Made by a program: the position numbers and the translations under genes
Source of the DNA: GCA-003244245 sp050699715
Lineage (GTDB): Bacteria > Actinomycetota > Actinomycetes > Mycobacteriales > Pseudonocardiaceae
Length of the DNA stretch: 64,000 nt
Assembly: GCA_050699715.1 (NCBI GenBank)
Contig: JBOHFR010000024.1
Span: 3,575-67,574 of the forward strand
Direction of reading: 5' to 3'
Part shown: piece by piece, positions 46,619-54,978 of the stretch
How positions within the stretch are numbered: position 1 is the stretch's first letter
How the letters are laid out: each line of letters begins with the position of its first letter
Notes under the pieces: model-generated
What the model was told of the DNA's origin: nothing
What the model saw: the letters and a program-made list of their open reading frames with translations, nothing else
Database searches by the model: none

Positions 46619-47878
46619 TCAGAGCGTCCGGTGTCCGGGCCAGGAGATGACGACTCGGGTGTGCTTCTTGTCGATGACCCGCCCTGGGGGAAGGTCCGCA
46701 TCCGGGGTTGTCGCGGGATACATCTCGATGCGCGCCCCCGGACCAGAACGGTGGTCGCGGTCCCAGGTCCGGATCAGCTCCACGTACTGCTCCGCGAGAG
46801 CTTCAGCCTGCGGGCCGTGGGAATACACACCGGTTTCGAAATCGCTCGTGCCTTCGATTGGTCGTTTGGTGCGGTAGGCGAAGCTGCCTGCGCTCACGGC
46901 CGTGGGAACGCCCCGGTTCGCGGAACGCGGATTCGCGGACCGAGCCACGAGACCACGATCGATAGGCCCGTCCGTCGCCGCAAGGATGCCGAAGACTGGA
47001 TCTGCGGTGCCTAGCCACAGATCCAGTTCGTCGACCTGGTCGAACACGACGCCCGACCACCGCTGCACCCGCTGCGCAAACAAAGCCTCCCGGAGACGAT
47101 CGGCGTCAACCGGCTGCTTCTCATGGACCCGCAGGGTGACTTCGTCCCCGTCGAGCGAGATTATGCGCTCGGTGTGGGCACCGGCGCCCTGCATCGGCAC
47201 GAACCCGCACAAGTGATAACCCCGGCTCACCATGTGATCCCCGTCGCGCTCCAGCACCACCGAGCGGGTCAGCCCACGCATCCGCAACGGGACGACCATC
47301 CACCCGCCCTCAGCAAGCTGGTCAGACCACGCAGGCGGGATGTCCCAAGTCCCGGCGGTGACAATGATTCGGTCGTAAGGCGCATAGTGCGGGACACCGC
47401 CCTCGGCGTCCGCCACCACCACGTTGACCTGGTCGTACCCCGCTACCGCGAGGCAGTCCCGGGCATGGTCAGCCACGCCGGGGTCAATGTCGACCGTCGT
47501 GACCTGCCCGGTTTGGCCGGCCAGCTCAGCGATCAGCGCCGCGTTGTAGCCCCCCGATCCGATCTCCAGAACCCGCATCCCAGAACCGAGCTGGGCCTGT
47601 TCCAGCATCGTGGCCTGAATATGCGCCGCAGATAGCGCACTGGTGGCGGCGCCGTGCCCGTCTCTCTTGGTGACCAGGGTGCTGTTGGCGGCATAGACGC
47701 TGTCCAGCGGTTCCCCGGGCGCGAACAGGTGCCGTGGCACGGTGCGGAAAGCGTCGGCGATCTGGTCATTGCGGATCGTGTTCATCTCCCGCAACTCAGC
47801 GATCATCGCCTCACGCAGCGCGCCGGCCCGCGCGGTCTCGTGAGTAGAAAAGATCCTCGTTACCTGGGGTGCGGTCAC
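46619..47878 (-). CDS. Methyltransferase, FxLD system (copy 2)
   Basis: 419 residues from GTG 47878, with AGGAG seven bases upstream in the same sequence context (GAGTAACCA) as the start of copy 1. PCMT-like features PRHLFAP, VLEIGSGGYNAALIAELAGQ and VTTVDIDPGV are intact, as is the C-terminal KKHTRVVISWPG. ATG 47893 is an alternative start. It precedes precursor 2. Confidence 0.9.
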   Translation of the reverse strand: MTAPQVTRIFSTHETARAGALREAMIAELREMNTIRNDQIADAFRTVPRHLFAPGEPLDSVYAANSTLVTKRDGHGAATSALSAAHIQATMLEQAQLGSGMRVLEIGSGGYNAALIAELAGQTGQVTTVDIDPGVADHARDCLAVAGYDQVNVVVADAEGGVPHYAPYDRIIVTAGTWDIPPAWSDQLAEGGWMVVPLRMRGLTRSVVLERDGDHMVSRGYHLCGFVPMQGAGAHTERIISLDGDEVTLRVHEKQPVDADRLREALFAQRVQRWSGVVFDQVDELDLWLGTADPVFGILAATDGPIDRGLVARSANPRSANRGVPTAVSAGSFAYRTKRPIEGTSDFETGVYSHGPQAEALAEQYVELIRTWDRDHRSGPGARIEMYPATTPDADLPPGRVIDKKHTRVVISWPGHRTL

Positions 47879-47882
47879 GTGG

Positions 47883-48014
47883 TTACTCCTCATAGGTGGT
47901 CTCGCGTGGGTAATCCGAGCCCGCACGGCCGCCGTCGGCGGCCTGGTAGGCAAGGAGCCTGACCGGGTGCCGGGGCGTCGGGTCGCGCAGGGTGGACTTG
48001 CTGGGGCAGCACAC
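47883..48014 (-). CDS. Possible small ORF upstream of methyltransferase 2
   Basis: 43 residues from GTG (VCCPSKSTLRDPTPRHPVRL, then LAYQAADGGRAG). Composition and GC at third positions look coding, and it ends four bases before the methyltransferase start. No good RBS is visible. A second frame over the same DNA starts ATGACC right after the preceding ORF. Function unknown. Confidence 0.3.
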   Translation of the reverse strand: MCCPSKSTLRDPTPRHPVRLLAYQAADGGRAGSDYPRETTYEE

Positions 48015-48044
48015 GGGATGGCCGAACTCTGGCCGGTTCGGTCA

Positions 48045-48152
48045 TCAGTTTGCTTCCTCTTTGACAAGTCGATGGCCTGACCGGACCGCCGTCGTCTTGA
48101 CCACACCGTTGATAACGAGCCAGACACTGTCGTCCTTACGCATCACGATCAC
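48045..48152 (-). CDS. Small ORF, 35 residues
   Basis: VIVMRKDDSVWLVINGVVKT, then TAVRSGHRLVKEEAN, preceded by a strong GGAGGAGGA about ten bases upstream of the GTG (48152). It begins the transcription unit leading into methyltransferase 2. Too short for family assignment; possible regulator or leader. Confidence 0.45.
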   Translation of the reverse strand: MIVMRKDDSVWLVINGVVKTTAVRSGHRLVKEEAN

Positions 48153-48310
48153 GGTGGCGGCTCCTCCTCCAGGGCCACGGAAAGAAAGTACCTTACGATC
48201 GGATTGGCTTTCTCTGTACGTTTTCGCCCTCGGCTCGGTCCTTCCCGTTGGCGTCTCGTGACGGGCAAGTCAGCGACTGCGGCTAGCAGGAGACTAGATC
48301 TATTCATGCG

Positions 48311-49168
48311 TCAACTCCCCATCCACCGTGCGGCGACCTCCTGGAGGAAACGATCCAGCTCGCCACTATCTACCGCGCCCGCGCGCAAGGCGTTGAAGTG
48401 CTCGATGTACCGCCGGACCTCGTCAGTGCGACGAATGGTCAGACCACGGGTCACGGTTTCAGCGAGCACGAGCGCCTCGTCGTCGGCATCCGGATCGCCG
48501 AGCACCGCGAAACCGTGGTACTGGTGCGTGTGCTCCTCGCTCGTGAAACAAATAATGGCCAGATCGATATTGGGCCGTGTCGCGAGCTGGCGTAGCTGCT
48601 GGATCTGGATGCTCATCTGCTCCGGGGAGATCAGGCGCCGCCACAGCGCGGTCTCTCCCATCACGAAAAGGAACTTCTTGCGCTCGTCATCGAGCACGGC
48701 CTGGCGCGCGAGCCGGGCGGCAACGACGTTCTCGATGTCTTCGGTAAGGCCGAGGTCGCGACCGAGGCGAAACATTGCTGCGCCGTAGGCCGGTGTCTGC
48801 GCCAGCCCGACGACCACATCAGGTGAGAACACCCGCACCACCGACGCTGCCATCTCGAACCGCTGGATGTCCCGCTGCATCCGGCGTCGGCCGGGTGCCA
48901 GCTCGCGCCGCCAAGCCGTTAACCGGGTCGCCGCCCGCTCCGCGAGGACCCGTAGTTCCTCGCGAGTGGCGGACGAGGCACCCGTAGCCCGAGCCCAGGC
49001 GTCCGCGTCCTGCGGCGACGGTGTGGTCCGCCCTAGCTCTGTCTTACTCACCTTGGACTGCGACCAGCCGAGCCAGTCGGCCAGTTGGGTAGTCGACAGA
49101 CCGGCCTCGGCGCGCAACCCTCGCAGCACCGTAGCTACGCGGAATCGATCCTCGTCTGCTTGCATCAT
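48311..49168 (-). CDS. XRE-family HTH regulator with DUF5753 (Scr1-type, copy 2)
   Basis: 285 residues. HTH LRAEAGLSTTQLADWLGWSQ followed by SKVSKTELGR, then the DUF5753 region (VVRVFSPDVVVGLAQTPAYG). It overlaps the DUF6879 stop by 4 bases (ATGA). Same three-gene order as 30280-31977. It sits downstream of the second FxLD set on the same strand. Confidence 0.85.
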   Translation of the reverse strand: MMQADEDRFRVATVLRGLRAEAGLSTTQLADWLGWSQSKVSKTELGRTTPSPQDADAWARATGASSATREELRVLAERAATRLTAWRRELAPGRRRMQRDIQRFEMAASVVRVFSPDVVVGLAQTPAYGAAMFRLGRDLGLTEDIENVVAARLARQAVLDDERKKFLFVMGETALWRRLISPEQMSIQIQQLRQLATRPNIDLAIICFTSEEHTHQYHGFAVLGDPDADDEALVLAETVTRGLTIRRTDEVRRYIEHFNALRAGAVDSGELDRFLQEVAARWMGS

Positions 49169-49701
49169 ACGGATCGTGCACTGAACTCAATGCCTCGGCC
49201 GGCCACGTACTCATCGAGTGGTTCGGCATGACGAAACGCGGTGTCTCGCATCACGAGGTATGGCCGCACGTCATCGACCAACTCGGGTCGTTCAAACTGC
49301 CCCTGCACATCGTAGATCATCCGGATCACCGTGAAGTCGTCGACAAGCCAGAAGTCCTCGCGCAGCGATTCCAGGTCCCGATGTGCGCTCCGGTCCGCGA
49401 GATAGATCCGCTCGCCAGCGGCCTGATTGGCCGCATAACCCCAGATCTCATACCGACAGTAGTCGCTCAGCGGATGATCCAGAACATGGATACGAGACCA
49501 CTGGACTCCACTGCTCACCCGGGCGGCCACCTGGGCCAGCCACGGGCTGGTCTCGGGAGTGGGCAAGACTACAGGGCGCCCGGACCGCCACGCGGCGAAC
49601 TCCTCAGCCTCCTGATGGACCAGGTACTGCGGCAACGTCTCCAGGCGAAAAACGGACAGCAGCGCATCGTCGACGATCCGCGCGAGGTCAGCGATCTCCA
49701 T
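49165..49701 (-). CDS. DUF6879 family protein (copy 2)
   Basis: 178 residues starting MEIADLARIVDDALLSVFRL. It shares LETLPQYLVHQE, RIHVLDHPLSDYCRYEIWGY and DFWLVDDFTV with the copy at 31131. Probable functional partner of the HTH protein; biochemical role unknown. Confidence 0.8.
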   Translation of the reverse strand: MEIADLARIVDDALLSVFRLETLPQYLVHQEAEEFAAWRSGRPVVLPTPETSPWLAQVAARVSSGVQWSRIHVLDHPLSDYCRYEIWGYAANQAAGERIYLADRSAHRDLESLREDFWLVDDFTVIRMIYDVQGQFERPELVDDVRPYLVMRDTAFRHAEPLDEYVAGRGIEFSARSV

Positions 49702-49710
49702 CGCGCTTCC

Positions 49711-49908
49711 CTACAGACTCGCGCTCTGCACGACCTGGCGCTTGATGCGGATAGCCCGCTCACCAGCGCCGAGTGGCACCGGCGACGGGTCAAGATCCGC
49801 ACCGACGATCACAATGTCTTCTATGTTCGGATCGTCATCCACCCACACACCATGGCAGGTGTACCCGTCCTTGCACATCTCGTCCGTAGTCACCCTGCGT
49901 AACACCAT
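49711..49908 (-). CDS. Small Cys-pair protein of the HTH/DUF6879 module (copy 2)
   Basis: 65 residues, CKDGYTCHGVWVDDDPNIED, then IVIVGADLDPSPVPLGAGE. The CxxGxxC start matches the counterpart at 31711. First gene of the leftward three-gene unit, nine bases before the DUF6879 gene. Confidence 0.55.
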   Translation of the reverse strand: MVLRRVTTDEMCKDGYTCHGVWVDDDPNIEDIVIVGADLDPSPVPLGAGERAIRIKRQVVQSASL

Positions 49909-50127
49909 CGCTGCCCTCCCTGGTTCAAGTCGGAAACTAGCATCACATAGCGACTAGTTCGTGAGCAAGGCCTTCGCGCTGCATCCGCGCCTCGGTACCC
50001 CGTGCCCGACCACGAGCTTGACCTTCGCTGTGCCCAGTTGATGATCAAGAATCGGAGTCCACTGTGAACGTCATGCTGACCGTTGGTCTTCACGCGGCCG
50101 TCGAGACGCTGTGGGCCTACAAGGACC

Positions 50128-50317
50128 CCAACGCCGGGCTGGCCACCTCAACACTCGCCGCGAACCCCTCGGACGCCCAGACCTGCCGCAGCCAGCGACA
50201 CCACCCCGCCACCTGCTCATCCGTGTCGCCGGTCAAGTCCGGCCACGGGAGAACGTCGGCACCTAGCCGGCGGGCCGCCACCCGCACCACGACTCCGTCA
50301 ACGAACCTGTACAACAC
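50128..50317 (-). pseudogene. lanB 5' fragment (copy 3)
   Basis: From GTG 50317 it reads VLYRFVDGVVVRVAARRLGA through WPDLTGDTDEQVAGWCRWL and stops at the junction after SPALG. Its last 120 bp (50128-50248) are identical to 46118-46238 in lanB2, pointing to recent conversion or duplication. Confidence 0.8.
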
Positions 50318-50331
50318 CGCCCCCACAGAAC

Positions 50332-50413
50332 TCAGTGATGCCAGCCAAATCCGGCCAGGGCGGAACATCCACTCCCGACGGCAGGGCGGCTACCCGCACG
50401 AGTGCCGCGTCGA
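50332..50413 (-). pseudogene. lanB 5' fragment (copy 4)
   Basis: Reads VDAALVRVAALPSGVDVPPW, then PDLAGIT, another lanB N-terminal piece, directly upstream of copy 3 in tandem. No start codon retained. Confidence 0.6.
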
Positions 50414-50442
50414 CGTGTCCATTCACGGGTTGAGCTGTGATG

Positions 50443-50570
50443 TCACGCTGTTGCGGGTGTGGGGAGCCAGGGGTTGCCGGTGAGGGCGGCGTGGATGGTG
50501 TCGATGGCGCGGATGCCGTGGTTGCGGGCGCTAACCAGGTAGGAGCGGGCGCGGCGGTAGTGGGTGAGTG
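50443..50570 (-). pseudogene. IS66-type transposase C-terminal fragment
   Basis: LTHYRRARSYLVSARNHGIR, then AIDTIHAALTGNPWLP and a stop, resembling the conserved C-terminus of IS66 transposases (NHGI..L.AL..A.TGNPW.P). It is cut off by the left end of the IS3 element. Confidence 0.5.
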
Positions 50571-50636
50571 TGGACCGTACCCGATCTTGTAGACACCCGG
50601 TCATGACTGCCGCTGAGTGCCAGCGGAGGAGATCGC

Positions 50637-51806
50637 GTGGCGACACGCCGACGCTTCACCCAGGATTACAAGGATCAGGCCGTTAGCCTGCATCTCGATT
50701 CGGGCCGATCGATCGCCGAGGTGGCGAGAAGCATCGGCGTCCACGAGATGACGCTTGGGCACATGGGTGAAGAAAGCGAAAGACAGCGGGCAGGCCCAGG
50801 ACAAGGATCTGTCCGAGACCGAGCGAGCCGAGCTGGAACGGCTCCGCAAGGACAACGCCGTCCTGAGAATGGAGCGGGATTTCGCAAAAAAAGTGGCAGC
50901 CTAGTTCGCGAAGGAACAGCCGTGAAATACGCGGCGATCGCGGACTGGGCCGACAAGAAAGAGTTCCCGGTCACGTTCATGTGCGAGCGGCTCGGAGTGG
51001 TCCGCCAGGGCTACTACCGGTGGCGCGCCGAGGGGCCGTGCGAGCGCGAGCGCACCGACGCCGAGCTCACCGAGACGATCCGGAATATCCACCGCGACCC
51101 GCACGGTCACCCCGGCGTGCGCCGAGTCTGGGCCGAACTGCTTGTGCGTGGCGTCCGCGTCGCCGCTAAACGGGTCTGGCGCCTCATGAAGGCCGCTGGC
51201 CCGCGCGGACGCCATCCGCGGGTCTGGAAGAAAACGACCGTCGCGGGCCAGCGACCTATTGACGCACCGGATTTGATCGGGCAGAACTTCACCGCGGCGG
51301 ACCCCAACACCCGCTGGTGCGGGGACATCACCTACGTACGCACCGTCGACGGCTGGGCCTATACCGCGACCGTGATCGACCCGCACTCCCGCAAGGTCGT
51401 CGGCTACGCCGTCGCCGACCACCTCCGTACCAGCCTTATCATCGAGGCACTCACCGCGGCCCTCGTGACTCGCAAACCCCCCGATGGCGTCATCTTCCAC
51501 AGCGACCACGGTTGCCAGTACACCTCCAAAGAATTCGCTGAGTTCTGCGCCATCAACGGTGTGCGCCGCTCGATGGGCAGGCGTGCCACGTGCTATGATA
51601 ACGCTGTCTCCGAGTCGTTCTTCGCGACCTACAAAAAGGAGCTCATCCACACCCGGCCGTGGAACGACCTCACCGACGTCCGGCAACAGACATTCCTCTG
51701 GGTCGAGGGCTACTACAACCGCCGTCGGCGACACTCCACCCTCGGCTACTTGACACCAACCGAATACGAGCTAGGATATAGGAAACTAACCGACCTGGCA
51801 GCCTAA
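50637..51806 (+). CDS. IS3 family transposase (OrfA/OrfB, altered frame)
   Basis: The N-terminal OrfA helix-turn-helix (RRRFTQDYKDQAVSLHLDSG) runs to about 50758, where one inserted base shifts the frame through the leucine-zipper region. The original OrfA frame still reads TERAELERLRKDNAVLRMER and ends at 50909. OrfB begins VKYAAIADWADKKEF near 50922 with an intact DDE domain (WCGDITYV, IFHSDHGCQYTS, DNAVSESFFATYKKEL). Normally the fusion uses a -1 shift at A7; here the insertion puts OrfA's start directly in frame with OrfB, with about 50 missense residues. Confidence 0.85.
   Translation: MATRRRFTQDYKDQAVSLHLDSGRSIAEVARSIGVHEMTLGHMGEESERQRAGPGQGSVRDRASRAGTAPQGQRRPENGAGFRKKSGSLVREGTAVKYAAIADWADKKEFPVTFMCERLGVVRQGYYRWRAEGPCERERTDAELTETIRNIHRDPHGHPGVRRVWAELLVRGVRVAAKRVWRLMKAAGPRGRHPRVWKKTTVAGQRPIDAPDLIGQNFTAADPNTRWCGDITYVRTVDGWAYTATVIDPHSRKVVGYAVADHLRTSLIIEALTAALVTRKPPDGVIFHSDHGCQYTSKEFAEFCAINGVRRSMGRRATCYDNAVSESFFATYKKELIHTRPWNDLTDVRQQTFLWVEGYYNRRRRHSTLGYLTPTEYELGYRKLTDLAA
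50886..50892 (+). promoter_or_regulatory. A7 slippery sequence for -1 frameshifting in IS3
   Basis: Seven As in OrfA frame GCA AAA AAA GTG, shortly before the OrfA stop, as used by IS3 elements to make the OrfAB fusion. Confidence 0.55.
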
Positions 51807-51861
51807 ATCGGTGTCAATAAAATCGGGAACACTCCACTCAGCACCCGTTGTCGCAGGTAGA

Positions 51862-52134
51862 TCAGACGATCAGACCATCAAGATCAAGTAAGTTCGGTTT
51901 AGCAAGACGAGCGTGACGGCCCCTCAAGGCGTAACCGAGAACGTACTCGCCAACTCGTGGGATGGCGCCAATGAGCGCTTGAAGCGATTTTCCAGAGATT
52001 CGATCGAGCCAGCAAGGGTCATCCCAGAGGCGCGAGAGTGTGCTTTCGCTGAGGCCAGCAAGAAATGCCACGTCGGACATCGTAAATCCGGTACTTTCCG
52101 CGATGCGGGAAAGTAATATTGGGCTAACTGTCAT
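51862..52134 (-). CDS. Small HTH protein
   Basis: 90 residues, MTVSPILLSRIAESTGFTMS, with a helix-turn-helix around VAFLAGLSESTLSRLWDD. Related actinomycete proteins appear longer, so it may be C-terminally shortened. It ends 26 bp from the IS3 right end. Its start overlaps the upstream small ORF by 11 bases. Confidence 0.6.
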   Translation of the reverse strand: MTVSPILLSRIAESTGFTMSDVAFLAGLSESTLSRLWDDPCWLDRISGKSLQALIGAIPRVGEYVLGYALRGRHARLAKPNLLDLDGLIV

Positions 52135-52291
52135 GTTGCTTTCCCAATCGGTGAGTACGCGGTAGCCAAGCGGACGCAGCGGTCAACCATGCGGGGGCGA
52201 GAGGCACTTGCGCCGGAGCAAGGTCGACGCGTGAGCGCAACGCCCATGCCTTGAGAAGAATATCAGTGACTGGACAGGAGAGGTGTTCCAT
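52124..52291 (-). CDS. Small protein coupled to the HTH gene
   Basis: 55 residues, MEHLSCPVTDILLKAWALRS, then RVDLAPAQVPLAPAWL. It reads through the start of the HTH gene (stop inside ATGACAGTTAG), so the two are translationally coupled. No recognised domain. Confidence 0.5.
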   Translation of the reverse strand: MEHLSCPVTDILLKAWALRSRVDLAPAQVPLAPAWLTAASAWLPRTHRLGKQHDS

Positions 52292-52343
52292 TGTGTCTGC
52301 ATGACTACGGATGGGCTCTCCCCAATGCGTCGCATGCGGTTAC

Positions 52344-52577
52344 CCTTCATCTGCGGGCAGCTCGTAGACGAGTGCGTGATCGGCGGTCAGTACGGCAGAG
52401 TCTTGTGGGGTCGTCGTGTCATCCGGGTACACCACCGTGCGATGGATTTCGAGAACTTGACTGCCGAGCGTGGCGTGAAGACGTTCAGAGCCGGCCAGCG
52501 AAGCCGGACGTGTGGTGACGCGCTCGGTGGACGTTCTGGGGTTCGGCGGCGATAGCTGCTGCGGTTGGGCGGCTCAT
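52344..52577 (-). pseudogene. GntR/HutC-type regulator remnant
   Basis: The start ATG (MSRPTAAAIAAEP) lies in a repeat shared with 54200. After a frame change the DNA reads GSERLHATLGSQVLEIHRTV and ALVYELPADEG, like the C-terminal UTRA ligand-binding domain. The DNA-binding domain is missing. Confidence 0.45.
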
Positions 52578-52618
52578 AGCAGTCAGTCTAGAACAGTCGT
52601 GCTGGACAGGTTAAGAGG
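52540..52618. repeat. 79-bp direct repeat, copy A (GntR leader)
   Basis: About 73 of 79 bases match 54200-54278. On the minus strand it holds CTTAACCTGTCCAG, CTGTTCTAGA and the ATG of MSRPT(A/T)AAIAAEP. It directly abuts the 3' end of the HTH-TPR gene at 52623. Confidence 0.8.
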
Positions 52619-52622
52619 GACG

Positions 52623-53744
52623 CTAGCCCTCGTGAGGGAGCAGGATGCCAACTTGGTTAATGCGCAAATGGAGTCTGACAGAGTTTATTCCTTGCGCGGT
52701 TTTACGGGCCTGGGCGAGCGTGTCCCGTGCGGCATCAATAGTACCCGCTCTTGCGTATGCTTCCGCAAGCCACGACAGGTACAATGCTACTTCCCGGGCG
52801 CGATTGGCGTTGTACGAGCTGATGGCCCGCGCGAGCAACGGTGCCGCCGCATGTGGGCTGCCGAGTTCGATCAGGCATCGACCAGCCATCACATCGATCT
52901 CGCCTCTGTCGAGCCAGTAAACCCATTCCGGTTCAGCAATTCCCGGCGACCGACCCTCGAATGCGTCGTCCACCGCGTCCAAAACACGCCGTGCGCACAC
53001 ATGATCCCGACTTCTGGCGCTCGCCCAGGCCAACCGTTCCAACAGCAAGACTCGGACAACCGGCGAGGCATCCCCGGCTCCGGTGACAGCAGACCGTGCC
53101 AACAAAACCGCGTCATGCGCTTTTCCCACGTTGGCCATCTGGTAGCTCAACGACGACAGAAGCTGAGCCGCGAGCGGACGGTTACCCGCGCCCTGCGCGG
53201 CGGATACCCCATCGAGATAGACCTGCTGTGCCTCAGCATACCGTCCCGCGTCACTAGCCACCCATCCAGTAAGCTGGGCCAGCTCTCCGACGACAGTCAA
53301 CAACCGCCGCCCGACATTTTCGGTATAGCTGGCAGAACGGACAACCTCTTGAGCCTCCGATAGTTCTTTGCTCACTACAGGGAAAAGATCGCCTCCGCCG
53401 ACCGTGTCATCTAAGTGACGCAGCTCGATCACTCGATTTTCTAGCTCAGCTGCGAGCATTGTGCCAACCCGTCGACCAGTACGCAACTGTACAACGGTGG
53501 GCGAGTCGCTGACTAGCCACTCATGAGCAACGCGCAGCGGATCATCTGGTGGCCCCTGCAGAATCTCAGTAGGAACATTGAGTGCCCGACTGTACGCCTC
53601 AACGTGTTCTGGTTTGATAGTTCTCTTTCCCGTTTCCAGCAGACCGAGCAATGGTTTGCTGTAGTGCGTTCGAGCAGCCATCGCCGCCAAGCTAACCCCT
53701 GCCGCCTCACGGGCCGCTCGCAGTGCCACACCAAGATCAATCAT
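52623..53744 (-). CDS. HTH-TPR regulator (XRE type)
   Basis: 373 residues from ATG 53744. A clear XRE helix-turn-helix (VALRAAREAAGVSLAAMAAR, then THYSKPLLGLLETGKR) precedes TPR-like repeats (AQQVYLDGVSAAQGAGNRPL). It differs from its paralogues in having a canonical XRE domain. GC content is visibly lower than in neighbouring genes. Lies between the two 79-bp repeats. Confidence 0.75.
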   Translation of the reverse strand: MIDLGVALRAAREAAGVSLAAMAARTHYSKPLLGLLETGKRTIKPEHVEAYSRALNVPTEILQGPPDDPLRVAHEWLVSDSPTVVQLRTGRRVGTMLAAELENRVIELRHLDDTVGGGDLFPVVSKELSEAQEVVRSASYTENVGRRLLTVVGELAQLTGWVASDAGRYAEAQQVYLDGVSAAQGAGNRPLAAQLLSSLSYQMANVGKAHDAVLLARSAVTGAGDASPVVRVLLLERLAWASARSRDHVCARRVLDAVDDAFEGRSPGIAEPEWVYWLDRGEIDVMAGRCLIELGSPHAAAPLLARAISSYNANRAREVALYLSWLAEAYARAGTIDAARDTLAQARKTAQGINSVRLHLRINQVGILLPHEG

Positions 53745-53897
53745 CCCGTTCCACCTGTAGACGCTGGTAGACACTGAGCTACTTCCCTCAGCACCCCCGG
53801 TTGCCGAAGACTACTACCAGCGGGGCCCAGACAACTGCGGTTCCACGACGCAACCCTTGCCGGTCCCGCGCTGTGCAGGGCTAAACAGGAACGGGCG

Positions 53898-54188
53898 ATG
53901 ACGACGCATGCAGACATCCCAGAGACCAGGTCGGACGGTGGGCCGACTATCGGACGCGCCCACAGAGCAGAGTCCTGCATGAGTATGCGCGTGCGGCAGA
54001 TGAGCTATGACCACCTGCGCGCTGTTGCGCGGCGTGCTGCTGGACGGTGCGCATGCCGGCCCTGGTGTCGCGGATGGGATCAGTTCAGGGCCAGCGCCAC
54101 GCCATACGGGCTGCTCATGGACCATCCAATTGATCTGCAGAGCCACTGCCGGTCCTGCCGACACCCCGGTGTATTCGGGCGGTACTGA
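53898..54188 (+). CDS. Possible Cys-rich small protein
   Basis: Up to 96 residues; the coding-like part is MSYDHLRAVARRAAGRCACR, then PWCRGWDQFRAS and HPIDLQSHCRSCRH. The CxCxxxC and CxxC pairs suggest a zinc site, HNH-like at best. An internal ATG at 53979 or 54000 may be the real start. Uncertain as a gene. Confidence 0.3.
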   Translation: MTTHADIPETRSDGGPTIGRAHRAESCMSMRVRQMSYDHLRAVARRAAGRCACRPWCRGWDQFRASATPYGLLMDHPIDLQSHCRSCRHPGVFGRY

Positions 54189-54199
54189 TGGATTCGGGC

Positions 54200-54278
54200 G
54201 GTTCGGCGGCGATAGCTGCTGTGGTTGGGCGACTCATAGCAGCCAATCTAGAACAGCCGTCCTGGACAGGTTAAGAGG
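54200..54278. repeat. 79-bp direct repeat, copy B (GntR leader)
   Basis: Second copy of the leader at 52540. The minus-strand ATG at 54237 opens MSRPTTAAIAAEPPES but no regulator follows. Confidence 0.8.
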
Positions 54279-54420
54279 ACTGGGTACCGCCGTGTTGGCC
54301 GCCCGGCCCGCGACTGATCGCGGCTCACTGCACCGTGAGCACCGCGTCACGCCACCCGACCTGCTCCCCTAAGAGGCCGGGCCGGCTACACCGAAGACTG
54401 CTAGCGAAGGGCGGGAACTC

Positions 54421-54978
54421 GTGATCGACATACCTGGGCAGCGGCACGAGCCCGGAGAGGACACCCGGCTCTACACGCAGGGTCACCGGATCGGCGACGG
54501 CAGCCCGTGTGCGCTGTTGGTGGTCCAAGAGGCGCAAGAGTGGTCGATTCGCGATGGCCTGGATCCAGATGTGGGGGTCCGAATGTCCAAGGACCGGATG
54601 ATCCTCCTGGCCAGGGCGATCCTGCGGTGCGAGGCCGAACGTGAGATCCCCGGCTGGACAGCAGGGCCGGGCCGGTCGGATCGGGCGAGGTCACAGCAAC
54701 TGCCGGTAGGTCAGGCTCACGCGGTCTGCCGAGACCACGATGTGGACGTGCGCCACGGCTCGGCCCGCCCGGTCGCGGGTGGTGCGGCGGACATCGAGCA
54801 CCGGGGAGCCCAGATTGAGGGTGAGCGCGTCGGCCTCATCGGGGGTGGGCATCCGGCCGGTGACCACCTCGTCGGCGACGGCCGGCGGGTGTCCGGCCTC
54901 GGCGAGGCCCTGGTAGATGCCGCCGGGGACGAAGTCCGGCCCGGCCAGCGGTGTGTCGGCGAAGAGGTCCAGCGGTAG
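54421..54978 (+). CDS. Small hypothetical protein, probably 3'-truncated
   Basis: A GTG start with the same leader (GCTAGCGA...GGG.AAC) and N-terminus (MIDIPGQR) as MTDVPGER at 55661. The coding-like part ends about residue 85 (MILLARAILRCEAEREIPGW). Beyond about 54690 the frame runs antisense through gntR, so the native stop was probably lost. Paralogue of 55661-55807. Confidence 0.4.
   Translation: MIDIPGQRHEPGEDTRLYTQGHRIGDGSPCALLVVQEAQEWSIRDGLDPDVGVRMSKDRMILLARAILRCEAEREIPGWTAGPGRSDRARSQQLPVGQAHAVCRDHDVDVRHGSARPVAGGAADIEHRGAQIEGERVGLIGGGHPAGDHLVGDGRRVSGLGEALVDAAGDEVRPGQRCVGEEVQR

Larger units (their letters stand above)
50571..51836. mobile_element. IS3-family insertion sequence
   Basis: The 1,266-bp element has imperfect terminal repeats: left TGGACCGTACCCGATCTTGT, and right end read inverted TGGAGTGTTCCCGATTTTAT, both followed by GACACC. 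It contains orfA and orfB with an A7 slippery tract. It interrupts an IS66 remnant. Confidence 0.8.

Noticed and set aside
48311..49908. Calling the HTH/DUF6879 trio a proven toxin-antitoxin system
   Set aside because: Regulator families are antitoxin-like by annotation only; no toxin fold is visible in the partners.
50571..51836. Target-site duplication of the IS3 element
   Set aside because: Flanking 3-4 bases (GTG left, CTC right) do not match, so no duplication can be claimed.
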